A stretch of 33,830 nt of DNA. Source: Planctomycetota bacterium. GTDB taxonomy: Bacteria > Planctomycetota > Phycisphaerae > Phycisphaerales > UBA1924. The DNA lies in assembly GCA_030950285.1 (NCBI GenBank), contig JAUZRR010000055.1:1-33830 (forward strand), in the 5' to 3' direction. The notes beneath the pieces were generated by a model. The model had not been told where the DNA came from, searched no databases, and was given only the letters and a program-made list of their open reading frames with translations. The position numbers and the translations under genes were made by a program. Positions 8,283 through 17,654 of the stretch are shown piece by piece; position 1 is the first letter of the stretch; each line of letters begins with the position of its first letter.

Positions 8283-11200
8283 ATGACGATCAATACCGCC
8301 GGTTCCACCTACACGTCTTCCAACACATCACGCACCGTTCGAGCGATGCTCGCGGCCGTGGTTGTATGCGCTGGGGGTGGAGTGTTCGCTGACGACGGGC
8401 AGTTGCTGGTGACCAACTCGGCGTCGTTGACCTCGATGCAGCTCTCGAGCGTGACACCGGTGCAGAACGTGCTGCCGCACGTGCTGCATCGTGGGGTGAA
8501 CCTGGACGGCTCGGGGCGTGCGGGGTCTGCCTTTGGGTGGAGGCTGAATGCCAACTCGATCGGCGGTGGGACTGTGGGTGGTCGCTCGCTCAACGCGGTT
8601 GATCTGGTGACAGGTTCTCCTTCGGTGACGGCGATTGATCTGTCTTTGCCTGCCAAGCAGCCCTGGGTTGTGGGTCGGAGCTTTAGCTCGCGGCAGGACA
8701 GCGGCGGGCACCTCGACAGCGACGGGTATCAGGGCCGGAACTGGTTCCAGATGAGCCAGCCGGAGCTGGTGTTCGAGGACGAGGCGGCGGACGCGGACGA
8801 TCTTGTGTACCTGGTGTATGGGGCGGACCGGTACATCGAGTTCCGGCGTGTGGCGTTGGACTTGGGCGGGTACAGCTCGACGGAGTTCCGGGCGGTCAAC
8901 GGCGCGGCGGGGGTCTTGGCGTTTGTTGATGGCGGCGGGAACGCCGATGAGTGGACCTACCACGACCAGGCGGGGAACACCGCGGTGTTCTTCGGCTTTG
9001 ATGGTGACGCCTCGCCCTGCGAGGGACAGCTCTGGAAGGTAAGCGATCCCGGCGGCAACACGGCGTATGTCGGTGACAGCTCGACGGCTTCGACGGCGAT
9101 CTCGAACGGGTACGATTCGAACGGGCGGATCGAGTTCGCCTACGACTCGGTGGACCGTCGGTACAGCTACACCTACTCGACGATCGATAGTGTGAAGCGG
9201 CTGACGGAGGTGAAGGCCGAGACCAAGACGGGCGGGACGTGGGCGAGCCCGACGGGATTGAGCGAGGTCGGGAAGGTGGCGTACGGCTACTACCAGACCG
9301 GCGACAACACCTATGGGGACAACGGGAACTTGGAACTGGTGACGGTGACGACGCCGCTGACCGATTCTGGGATCAGTCTGGACGCCAAGACCTACTACCG
9401 CTACTGGAAGGGGACGTTCGACGACTCGACGAACCCGGGGTGGTCTTACGCGTTGCAGTACATCGTGGAGGCCGAGGCGTACCGGCAGGCGGACTGGTCG
9501 GACGCGACGTTCGACGACGATCCGCAGTCGTTCACCGAGACGGTTCTGAAATCGTATGTGGCTTCGGCGTTCGAGTACGAGGATCGTGACTCGATGAACG
9601 ATCTGTACGGCCGTGTGGACAAGGCCTGGTTCAACGGCGAGTGCGGGTGTTCGGGCGGGGTGAACGGGACGCACGAGTTCACCTACGAGACACAGACCAG
9701 CGGCACTTGGACGTCCGGCTACGACACGGCTTGGAAGTACCGCGCCGTGGTGAAACGTCCGGACGGGACCTATGTCACACAATACTTCGACGAGGTCGGG
9801 CAAGCGCTGAGCAAGGTCATCACCAGTTCCGTACCCGGCACCGGCACGCCGGACACCTGGGCGACCAAGGTGGTGCGTGATTCGATGGGGATGGTGACGC
9901 ACGTGCACACGCCGGAGAACGAGAACGGGTACACGCACGACTCGGGCGGGAACCCGGACGGATCGATCACGTCGGACACGTCCGACGGGTTGATCATGTA
10001 TTACCCACGTCAGGCGACGGGCGATGAGTCCGGCCTGCTTGAGGGGCAGCGCTGGAAGGACGGGACCAGTGTCGCCGATGGGAGTTCGACGTGGTCGTGG
10101 TCGATCACCAGGGCGCTGAAGACCGCCTCGATCGGGACAAACGGCACACTCAACTCGCCGTACATCCTGAAGCGGAAGCAGTACTCCTCGTCGTCAACGA
10201 GCAAGGGGACGCTCGACTCGACGACGGCCGCAGAATCGACCGTGACGGTGTTCGGCGGCGATCCGTTGGTGACCGAGTACATGGAGCGTGCCAACGTAAA
10301 GGTGGGCACCGGCGAGAACGGTTCGGGGTCTGTGAACTCCGTGGTCATGCACTTCAACGACGACGGCACGGTCGAGCTCACCAAGAGCGCGACGGGGATC
10401 ATCGGGTACCGCAAGTACAACAGCTTTGGATTGACCGAGTCGGCGGTGGCTGATGCCAACACGACGACGTTGGACACCGCCGGGGTGACGATCCCAAACT
10501 CGGGCTCACCGGACTTTGATCCTTACGACTTCGCGCATCGGGGCACGCCGTTGCATCAGGAGACGACGTACACCTACGACGCGCAGGGGCGTGGCGACGA
10601 GACGACCGCACCGGACGGCGACGTCTCCAAACGCTACTTCTCAAAACTCGCTGACGGGCGGATGGTCTCGATCTCGATCCCGAAGGTTGACGGAACCACG
10701 TTCTACGGCCCGGCGAGCTACACGGTGAGTAATCTGGCCGGGAAGGCCGAGTTCAGCGGGACTATTGCGCTCTCGACCACAACCACGGTGTTGACCAGCT
10801 GGATCGACGAGACCAAGTCCGACCCGATCGAGGCGTTGGGGGTTGGTTCGCTCAGCGGCGTAACGGTGAGTGTGTACAACGAGACCGGCGGGACGATGAC
10901 CGAAACGCGGATGTACTTCGAGATCCCGGGCTCTCCGGACTATCTGCCGGGAACCGACGGGACCAACTACGACGCGACGTTCTACGGCTACGACGACATG
11001 GGCCGCCGCTGGCGGGCCAAAGACGCGACGGGAACTATCGGCCGGACGGTGTTTGATGATCTTGGGCGTTCGATCGAGCGGTGGACGGGGACCAACGACA
11101 ACTCCTTCAGCGGTGGTGAGTCTTCCGGCACGGACAACATGGTGAAGGTCTCGGCGAGCGAGTACGACTCGGGCAACGACGGCGGCAACGGGCTGTTGAC

Positions 11201-14200
11201 CAAATCCACGCTCGACCCCGACGGCAACTGGGGGACGACGGCAGACCAGCGGGTGACCGAGTACCTGCACGATGCGCGAGGCCGGACGATCGTGACACTC
11301 GGCCCGCAGGCCCCGTACTCGCTGGTGAAGTACGACGAGCAGGGGAGGGTGCTTGCCGGCGCGAGCTACACGTCGAGCACGGGGCTTGACGTGGGTGACG
11401 ATCCCGAGTCCCTGGCGACCAACCGCGTCAGCCTGTCGAAGTCGGTCTACGACGCGATGGGCCGGAGTTACGAGAGCCGTGTGTACCAGATCAACCAGTC
11501 GACGGGAGCGATCGAGCAGGTCAGCTCGAACGACAAGCACCTGCGGACGCTTGTCTGGTACGACCCGGAGGGCCGGGTGATGAAGACGGTTGGGCAGCAG
11601 ACCAGCAAGACGCGTTACGACCGGCTGGGGCGGGCAACGCACCGGTTCGTGCTGGCCAATGACAACGACACGCAATACGGGGACGCCTCGGCGACGACCG
11701 CGATCTGGGACTCCGACGACTACGAGACCAGCGTCGCTGGCGACAAGGTCGCGACCGAGAGCCAGACGGCGTACGAAGCCGACACAGGCAGGGTTCTGAT
11801 GAGCGTCTCGATCGAGCGTGACCATGACGACTACGGCAGCGGGCAGACCAGCGGCGAGCTCGACTCCAACGCCGACGGGGATGCTCTGCTGGTGACGGCG
11901 GCGGACCTGTCAGGCCGCGCCCGGATCACGGCGATGTGGTACGACGACCTCGGGCGGGTGGTAGACACGGTGCGGTACGGCACCAACGGCGGTGCCAACT
12001 TCGACCGTGATCCTCTCACGGTGCCTGCACGCTCGGACACGGCGCTGCGGACGACCATCACCTACAACGACGACGGCACGCGGCTCGAGGTCGAGGACCC
12101 CGCCGGGACCAAGACTCGCTGGGAGTACGACGATGCGCGGCGGGTGATCGCGACGATCAGCAACTACGTCAACGGCACGCCCAGCTCGGCGACCGGCGAC
12201 GACGACAACATCGTCCGGCAGGTCTACACCGACGGCTTGCAGACCAAGCTCTGGGTGGACCTCGACGGGGACAATGTCGAGGACACCGACGACCAGGTGA
12301 CGACGTACACCTACGGCGTGACCACGACCGACACCCCCGGGGCTTCGTCGGCGCACTCCGGGCGTCTGTTGCGGCAGGTGAACTACCCCGACTCGACTTT
12401 GGGCAGTGATGTTGTGCGCTTTGGCTACGACGCGCTGGGGGCGCAGGTCTATACAGAAGACCAGGCGGGCACGACGATCGAGACCGACTACGACACGGCC
12501 GGTCGGCAGCTGCACCGCCGCGCGACCGACACGGGCACGGGCATCGACACCGACGTGCTGCGGATCACGATGGCCTACACCAAGCGCGGGCAGGTTGATA
12601 CGGTCACCCAGTACGACAACGCCGCCGCGGGCTCGGGCACCATCGTAGACGAGGTGCAGTTCAGCTACGACCAGTGGGGGAACGTCTCGAAGTTCGATCA
12701 GGACTGGAACTCGGCGATCTCGGGCGATTCGGTGGACGTGGACTACACCACCGCGCTGCGGCAATCGCAGGGCTCGGGGGTCTACCTCGCGCTCCGTGCG
12801 ACGGGCATGACTCTGCCCGACGGCACCAGCGTGACGTTCGCCTACGATAGCGTGAACGGTCGTCACGACAACCGTCTGAGCCGGGTGAGCCGGGTGGTGG
12901 TCGGCGGGACGGCGGTTGCGCGGTATGAATACAGCGGGGTGGCGAACCTCATGGGCACCGAGCTGCTCGAGGCCGACCTGCTCTACACACGGTACAACAC
13001 CAGCGGCACGGTCGATCGGCTCGACAACTTCGGCCGCGTGACCGACGACATCTGGACCCGGGGCATCGACACCGGCGCTCCGGCCGGCTACGAGTATTAC
13101 CGCGACTTCTACGACACTGACATCGGCTGGAGCCGGTCGAGCAACATCGACCTGGTCGAGGACAACGTCTACCCCAACTGGGATGTCGCGTACACCAACG
13201 ACGGGCTCGAGCGGCTGACCCAGGCCGAGCGCGGCGTGTGGGGCGGCAGCTCGATCACCACCACGGTGCACGACGAGTTGTGGACTCTGAGCCAGACCGG
13301 CAACTGGGAGCAGTACCAGCTCGACCTTGATGGTAACGGCGTCTTCACCGGCACCAACGAGCTCGACGACGATCAGACGTTCAACGTGGTCAACGAACTC
13401 ACCGCGCGTGACACCGACAACAACGGCACCGACAACTACACACTCACCTACGACGCGGCCGGGAACCTGACCGACGACGGCAAGGACTACGAGTTCATCT
13501 ACGACGCCTTCGGGCGCTTGGTCGAGGTGCAGAACCAGAGTCAGCAGACGGTCGCCGAGTACACCTACAACGGCCTCGGGTACAGAACCGGCTGGCACTA
13601 CGACGTGGACGGCGACGGCAGCGTTGAAGCCAACACGGTCAGCAACACCGAGGATCCGTGGTTCCAGTTCGTCTACGACGCGCGTTGGAGGCTAACAGCA
13701 AACTACCGAGCCAGCCACTACAGCGGCGGTGGGGGTTGGACGATCGACGCCGATCCCAAGGAACAGTTCGTGTATCACAACGCGGGGCTTGCGGGAACCG
13801 GTGGAAGTTCGTATATTGATGCGGTGATCCTTCGTGACCGAGACGCGAACACCGCCTGGGAATCCCAGGCCGACGGCACGCTCGAAGAGCGGGTCTATTA
13901 CTGCCAGAACTGGCGGGCCGACGTGGTCGCGCTGATGACCGATGGCGGCGAACTGATCAACCAGGTGCGCTACGACCCTTACGGCGTGCCGTTCGGCATC
14001 GCCAAGACCGACCTCGACGCCGACGGCGATGTGGACAGTGCCGACTACACGAAGTACTTAGGTTACTACACCGCGAGCACGATGCCGTACGCCGACTGGA
14101 ACTGGGACGGCACCAAAGACACCGCCGACATCACGGCCTATCTCAACGACAAGAACGCCGACGCCGGACTCGGCAGAGGCGATCCGAGCTACGCCTACGG

Positions 14201-15086
14201 CACCGCAGGCGGCGCGAACAGAAAGGCGTATGCGGGGTATGAGATTGATCCGGTGCTGACCGGGAGTGAAGGGTGGGAAAGTGTGTACCACGTCAGGAAT
14301 CGGGTGCACCTTAGCCAGTTGGGCAGGTGGACGAGGAGAGATCCGCTGGGGTATGTCGATGGGATGAATTTGTATGGGTATGCATCGTCCGGACCCGCTT
14401 CTGCTCGCGATCCTTTTGGCCTGCGGCCCGCCGATGGGCAACCCGAGGATGACCTTCCAAACCGTGTCCCAATGCCAGGAGACCCACCAGAACCACGAGG
14501 GCCAGCCCTCATCCGCCCATGCCCATCTGAAGAGCCAGATCCAGGGGATGGGCGTGACCGCTGGGTTCCTGACCCGAACGCCTGGCCTGCTACCGGCGAT
14601 GAGAATGACCCCCACTGCGGGCTGTCTTGCTGGCGATCCGCTGGCACGGGCACCCAGGGCGGGCAGCAGTGCTGCTACGACTCTGATGGCAGTTTGAACA
14701 CAGAACCCGATTGTATGGGAACGATCGATTTGTGGGGTGTGTGTATCGGCGAAATATATGACTCATTGACAGGCAACTACTATTGCTCGCTTGGCTTATG
14801 GAGAGTGTGGAGGCACTGGATCGATGAAGTCATTCCGTATAACCGCGATCCTGCGGCATACAATGAGGCGCAATGCTGCCTCCGTTCGTGTGGTGTCCCC
14901 TCCGGTACGTCTGGGGGAGGAGGAGTCACAGACAATGATCTTCAGTATCATTGGGCCCGGTGTCGAATTGCCGTGGCTATGGGCCAGACTTTCTGTGACG
15001 GGACAAATGATTGTGACGATATCGATCGTGTATTTCGTATCCCAATGTCCACACCTGAATGGCCTGATCAGGAATTCGTGCGATAG
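8283..15086 (+). CDS. Giant secreted RHS/YD-repeat protein with dockerin-like insert and variable tip
   Basis: The 2267-residue product has a signal peptide (hydrophobic core AMLAAVVVCAGGGVFA near residues 22-36) and then dozens of YD/RHS repeats such as YDDLGRV, YDAMGRS and YDAFGRLVEV. The C-terminal RHS core near residues 1893-2047 contains YDPYGVPF and LGRWTRRDPLGYVDGMNLY and ends in DPFGL. Inserted in the core is a dockerin-like pair of calcium loops (DLDADGDVDSADYTKYL and DWNWDGTKDTADITAYL, about residues 1910-1961). After DPFGL comes a 219-residue Cys-rich tip I do not recognise. RHS proteins form a beta-barrel cocoon that often encloses a C-terminal toxin. I start at 8283 because it has a GGAG site and a good signal peptide; an in-frame ATG at 8184 lies in the inverted repeat. 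The tip is less GC-rich than the shell. Confidence 0.9.
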   Translation: MTINTAGSTYTSSNTSRTVRAMLAAVVVCAGGGVFADDGQLLVTNSASLTSMQLSSVTPVQNVLPHVLHRGVNLDGSGRAGSAFGWRLNANSIGGGTVGGRSLNAVDLVTGSPSVTAIDLSLPAKQPWVVGRSFSSRQDSGGHLDSDGYQGRNWFQMSQPELVFEDEAADADDLVYLVYGADRYIEFRRVALDLGGYSSTEFRAVNGAAGVLAFVDGGGNADEWTYHDQAGNTAVFFGFDGDASPCEGQLWKVSDPGGNTAYVGDSSTASTAISNGYDSNGRIEFAYDSVDRRYSYTYSTIDSVKRLTEVKAETKTGGTWASPTGLSEVGKVAYGYYQTGDNTYGDNGNLELVTVTTPLTDSGISLDAKTYYRYWKGTFDDSTNPGWSYALQYIVEAEAYRQADWSDATFDDDPQSFTETVLKSYVASAFEYEDRDSMNDLYGRVDKAWFNGECGCSGGVNGTHEFTYETQTSGTWTSGYDTAWKYRAVVKRPDGTYVTQYFDEVGQALSKVITSSVPGTGTPDTWATKVVRDSMGMVTHVHTPENENGYTHDSGGNPDGSITSDTSDGLIMYYPRQATGDESGLLEGQRWKDGTSVADGSSTWSWSITRALKTASIGTNGTLNSPYILKRKQYSSSSTSKGTLDSTTAAESTVTVFGGDPLVTEYMERANVKVGTGENGSGSVNSVVMHFNDDGTVELTKSATGIIGYRKYNSFGLTESAVADANTTTLDTAGVTIPNSGSPDFDPYDFAHRGTPLHQETTYTYDAQGRGDETTAPDGDVSKRYFSKLADGRMVSISIPKVDGTTFYGPASYTVSNLAGKAEFSGTIALSTTTTVLTSWIDETKSDPIEALGVGSLSGVTVSVYNETGGTMTETRMYFEIPGSPDYLPGTDGTNYDATFYGYDDMGRRWRAKDATGTIGRTVFDDLGRSIERWTGTNDNSFSGGESSGTDNMVKVSASEYDSGNDGGNGLLTKSTLDPDGNWGTTADQRVTEYLHDARGRTIVTLGPQAPYSLVKYDEQGRVLAGASYTSSTGLDVGDDPESLATNRVSLSKSVYDAMGRSYESRVYQINQSTGAIEQVSSNDKHLRTLVWYDPEGRVMKTVGQQTSKTRYDRLGRATHRFVLANDNDTQYGDASATTAIWDSDDYETSVAGDKVATESQTAYEADTGRVLMSVSIERDHDDYGSGQTSGELDSNADGDALLVTAADLSGRARITAMWYDDLGRVVDTVRYGTNGGANFDRDPLTVPARSDTALRTTITYNDDGTRLEVEDPAGTKTRWEYDDARRVIATISNYVNGTPSSATGDDDNIVRQVYTDGLQTKLWVDLDGDNVEDTDDQVTTYTYGVTTTDTPGASSAHSGRLLRQVNYPDSTLGSDVVRFGYDALGAQVYTEDQAGTTIETDYDTAGRQLHRRATDTGTGIDTDVLRITMAYTKRGQVDTVTQYDNAAAGSGTIVDEVQFSYDQWGNVSKFDQDWNSAISGDSVDVDYTTALRQSQGSGVYLALRATGMTLPDGTSVTFAYDSVNGRHDNRLSRVSRVVVGGTAVARYEYSGVANLMGTELLEADLLYTRYNTSGTVDRLDNFGRVTDDIWTRGIDTGAPAGYEYYRDFYDTDIGWSRSSNIDLVEDNVYPNWDVAYTNDGLERLTQAERGVWGGSSITTTVHDELWTLSQTGNWEQYQLDLDGNGVFTGTNELDDDQTFNVVNELTARDTDNNGTDNYTLTYDAAGNLTDDGKDYEFIYDAFGRLVEVQNQSQQTVAEYTYNGLGYRTGWHYDVDGDGSVEANTVSNTEDPWFQFVYDARWRLTANYRASHYSGGGGWTIDADPKEQFVYHNAGLAGTGGSSYIDAVILRDRDANTAWESQADGTLEERVYYCQNWRADVVALMTDGGELINQVRYDPYGVPFGIAKTDLDADGDVDSADYTKYLGYYTASTMPYADWNWDGTKDTADITAYLNDKNADAGLGRGDPSYAYGTAGGANRKAYAGYEIDPVLTGSEGWESVYHVRNRVHLSQLGRWTRRDPLGYVDGMNLYGYASSGPASARDPFGLRPADGQPEDDLPNRVPMPGDPPEPRGPALIRPCPSEEPDPGDGRDRWVPDPNAWPATGDENDPHCGLSCWRSAGTGTQGGQQCCYDSDGSLNTEPDCMGTIDLWGVCIGEIYDSLTGNYYCSLGLWRVWRHWIDEVIPYNRDPAAYNEAQCCLRSCGVPSGTSGGGGVTDNDLQYHWARCRIAVAMGQTFCDGTNDCDDIDRVFRIPMSTPEWPDQEFVR

Positions 15087-15137
15087 TAATGCGGATTGTG
15101 CTACCGAGGCCCTGATGCAGCATGGATGCAACGCCCG

Positions 15138-16262
15138 ATGAATACACGAGGATTATCACTGCGGTCGTTCTCTTGGCGGGCGAGGGCCCTAATCGTCGCC
15201 GGGCTCCTTCTCGCCGGTGGTGTCGCAGTCTTCGCGTACTTCTCCCTCGCATCCGGGAGCCTCATCGCGGCCGCTGAATCAGGTGATCTTGCGGCCGTCC
15301 AGGCGGCTCTTGCCGCCGGTGCCGATGTTGATCATACCCGCAAGCGAATCACGGGTTGGCAAGTCGGCGAGCCCATGCGTCGCGTCGAAACCGCTCTGCG
15401 CAAGGCCGCTGTCGGCGGACACACAGAGATCGTCCGCACGCTCTTGGAAGCGGGAGCCGATCCCGACATCATCTGCACGGGCGGTAGCACGGCGCTGATA
15501 GGCGCGGCTGGGAGTAACAGGCGGGGAGACCGGACCGAGATCATCCGCTTGCTCCTAGATGCCGGGGCAGACCCGATCGGACCCAGGTCACGCGGAAGAA
15601 CCGCACTGGAATGGGCCATCGTGCGCGGGGAGTACGAGTCGGTGCGCCTTCTACTTTCTGCCTCCAGAACTGCGGGGCTGCCCGCGGATGTCGAGAGCCG
15701 ATTACTCTCGTATGCTCAATTCCGGCAGGACGATCTGCAGCACCTCGTGGTCAAACTGCTGAGTATCGATGATGCCGAGAGCGAAATCCAGCGCGCCGCA
15801 CGCGCCGGCTCTGCGAGTGATCTCCTGAAACTCCTCGAATCCGGGGCAGATCCCGACACCCGAGACGATGATGGTTGGACTCCCCTCCACTGGGCAGCCG
15901 GCATGGAGGGCGATGGGCCGCGCACGCGCGTCCTGCTCGACGCAGGCGCCAACCCCAACGCCGTGACGGACGGCGGCTTCACGCCCGTCATGGCCGCGAC
16001 CCAGACAGGTGATTTGGCGCGCGTCCGCATGTTGCTGGATGCGGGGGCGGATCCGAATGCTGTTGACAAGAATGGCCGGTCCGCGCTGCACATCGCCGCG
16101 TGGCGTGCGGGTGAAGACATGATCCGGCTTCTGCTGCAGGCCGGCGCGAACCCCGACATTCGGAACAGCTCGACGCAGACACCTGCCGATGTAGCTGACG
16201 CACGCCGACGTAACCTCGGCGAGGATGTGACGAGCGCATTCAATGCTACCGACGACTCTTGA
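15138..16262 (+). CDS. Membrane-anchored ankyrin-repeat protein
   Basis: This 374-residue protein has one N-terminal transmembrane helix (about residues 18-38, LIVAGLLLAGGVAVFAYFS). It is followed by about eight ankyrin repeats, recognisable by EIVRTLLEAGADPD, DDDGWTPLHWAAG, RTRVLLDAGANPN, LARVRMLLDAGADPN and NGRSALHIAAW. Topology suggests the repeats face the periplasm. The gene starts 51 bases after the RHS stop, on the same strand, so they are probably co-transcribed. Ankyrin proteins are one of the recurrent immunity families next to polymorphic toxins; this would fit a role in neutralising or binding the RHS tip, which is inference. Upstream in-frame ATGs (15096, 15126) exist; 15138 gives the most compact signal anchor. 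No strong ribosome binding site is seen. Confidence 0.85.
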   Translation: MNTRGLSLRSFSWRARALIVAGLLLAGGVAVFAYFSLASGSLIAAAESGDLAAVQAALAAGADVDHTRKRITGWQVGEPMRRVETALRKAAVGGHTEIVRTLLEAGADPDIICTGGSTALIGAAGSNRRGDRTEIIRLLLDAGADPIGPRSRGRTALEWAIVRGEYESVRLLLSASRTAGLPADVESRLLSYAQFRQDDLQHLVVKLLSIDDAESEIQRAARAGSASDLLKLLESGADPDTRDDDGWTPLHWAAGMEGDGPRTRVLLDAGANPNAVTDGGFTPVMAATQTGDLARVRMLLDAGADPNAVDKNGRSALHIAAWRAGEDMIRLLLQAGANPDIRNSSTQTPADVADARRRNLGEDVTSAFNATDDS

Positions 16263-16481
16263 TGAGTGACTGGCCCGTGGTGTTTCGTTTGCCAGCCGAG
16301 GCTGCGAACAGGCAAAGTGCTTCGTTTCGAGAATCTCGACAGGTGGCACTGCTCCCACACCCTGTGTCCCGGGTAATTGGCTGCTGTCTGGTTTTTTCGG
16401 GTGCCGAGTGAGAAGGATGCGTCGGTAAGTTTTGCGCTGGGCCGGGGGCGTCTTTGTTTGGTCGGTCGGACACGACGAGAT

Positions 16482-16855
16482 CGGAGCACCCGAACGGCTC
16501 CCGGCAACCCGGTGCCTTCTCGGACGAGCCTATAAAAACAATGATTGGAGCCCGCTCGTTCATGGTGTCCCGCGTTTCGTGCGACGAAACGGGTGAATCG
16601 TCGAGCGAATCGGGCGAATCGTTGGACGAAACGGGTGAATCGTCGGACGAATCGGGCCAATCGTCGGACGGAGAGGCTCCTTCGCGCGACGAAGCGACGC
16701 CTTCGTGCGACGGAGAGGCTCCTTCGTGGAACGAATCGACTCCTTCGCGCGACGAAGAGGCTCCTTCGCGTCACAAATCGCCGCCTTCGCGCCACGAATC
16801 GACGCCTTCGTAGCGCGAATCGACGGCCTCGCGGCACGGGAATAACTCCTTCGGA
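16482..16855 (+). repeat. Dispersed repeat element, copy 1, with 21-bp tandem units
   Basis: This 374-bp element has three parts. A conserved head (16482 to about 16568) includes CCTATAAAAACA. A run of about 13 imperfect 21-bp units (16569-16835) follows, many containing a small stem of the form CTTCG-5 nt-CGAAG. A conserved tail (CGGCACGGGAATAAC to TCCTTCGGA) ends it. A second copy in opposite orientation lies at 33522-33706 with far fewer units. The 21-bp period gives repeating heptapeptides in several frames (EAPSRDE-like on plus, RRFVARR-like on minus), but no frame looks like a convincing protein. The 219 bases between the ankyrin gene and this element hold no gene I can support. Confidence 0.85.
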
Positions 16856-16858
16856 CGG

Positions 16859-17014
16859 AGCGTGACGTTCGCCTACGACAGCGTGAACGGTCGTCACGAC
16901 AACCGTCTCAGCCGGGTCAGCCGGGTGGTGGTCGGCGGGTGGCATGGCCACAGCTTTGGGTGGCCATGACGAGAAGTCAGCCATTACAGCACATGGACGA
17001 TCGACGCCGATCCC
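16859..17014 (+). pseudogene. Decayed fragment of the RHS gene
   Basis: Bases 16859-16939 match 12828-12908 of the RHS gene with only three substitutions in 81 bases, encoding the SVTFAYDSVNGRHDNRLSRV segment. Bases 16977-17014 then match the 13711-13757 region (SHYS...WTIDADP), with a 21-base exact stretch at 16994-17014. About 800 bases of RHS between the two blocks are replaced by 37 bases that contain a 9-bp hairpin (CATGGCCAC / GTGGCCATG, 16943-16968). No open frame spans it. It is a remnant of a second RHS copy or of a rearrangement of the resident one. The next 150 bases to 17168 show nothing I can name. Confidence 0.88.
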
Positions 17015-17168
17015 GTAGTGTTCCAATACTCAGCCGCGCCCAGAAATGGCGAGTTCTTGGCGTTTCAAGTACTTCCGACACGCACGATCGGCGGTTCCTC
17101 GGCCGACATGCGCAGCAGGCAACTGCGAGATTGTGCCTGGATGGGATGTGTCAGTAGCCGGGCGGCAG

Positions 17169-17650
17169 TCAAGCGGCACGGTGGTACGAGCGGAGGATGC
17201 CGCCGAGTCGTTTGTGAGACTCGACTTGCATCACCGGCCCTGTCTCTGCTTCGCCATCGATGAGGCGATTGTCCAATCCCTGATGATTACGTTCCAGGTG
17301 ATAATGCTCGGCGAACTCTTCCACAGCCATCCTCAGGTGCCGCTCACCGATGGGGATGATCTTCGAGAGACACTCCTCCTTGATCGAGCGCACGAACCGC
17401 TCGGCGTACGCGTTGAGGTTGGGGCTTCTCGGCGGAGTCCTGATCGACTCGATGCCAGTGGACTGTAGCAGAGCCTGGAACTGCTCTGTGAACAGTGAGT
17501 CCCGGTCGTGGATAAGATAGCGGTGCTTGAGCAGGAAGCTGAGCTGCCTTTCAGATACGCCCATCCCACCGCATCATTGCATAGAGGGCGGACTCGATTC
17601 TGGAGGCAGGTCAGGACTCGCGTGCAGTCCCGCAATCCCACGAAAGCGCA
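17169..17650 (-). pseudogene. Transposase (DDE integrase core), C-terminal half
   Basis: The intact reading frame (17169-17564) encodes the end of an integrase-core transposase: RYLIHDRDSLFTEQFQALLQ carries one catalytic Asp, NAYAERFVRSIKEECL carries the catalytic Glu, and HYHLERNHQGLDNRL follows. Upstream in the same frame the homology continues (RGIAGLHASPDLPPE) through a TGA stop near 17573 to about 17650, where it ends abruptly at the zinc-ribbon gene. The N-terminal half of the same family is at 20672-21051, in the same orientation. The gene is therefore broken by truncation and a stop codon. The family is common in planctomycetes, to my knowledge. Confidence 0.85.
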
Positions 17651-17654
17651 CCTG

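Noticed and set aside
8328..9938. Long minus-strand open frame (536 codons) opposite the RHS gene
   Set aside because: It is the antisense shadow of the high-GC RHS gene; residues are Arg/Val/His-rich with no domain and no ribosome binding site. The same applies to 10641-11825 and 11910-13598.
14791..15141. 116-codon plus-strand frame overlapping the RHS 3' end and the ankyrin start
   Set aside because: It is in a different frame from the RHS tip, has no ribosome binding site and no motif. A frameshifted tip was considered but there is no evidence for it.
16569..16835. CRISPR array
   Set aside because: The 21-bp units are contiguous without spacers and imperfect, and no cas genes are present.
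15716..17026. 436-codon minus-strand open frame with RRFVARR-type heptads
   Set aside because: The heptads only reflect the 21-bp DNA repeat, and the rest is antisense to the ankyrin gene and RHS remnant.
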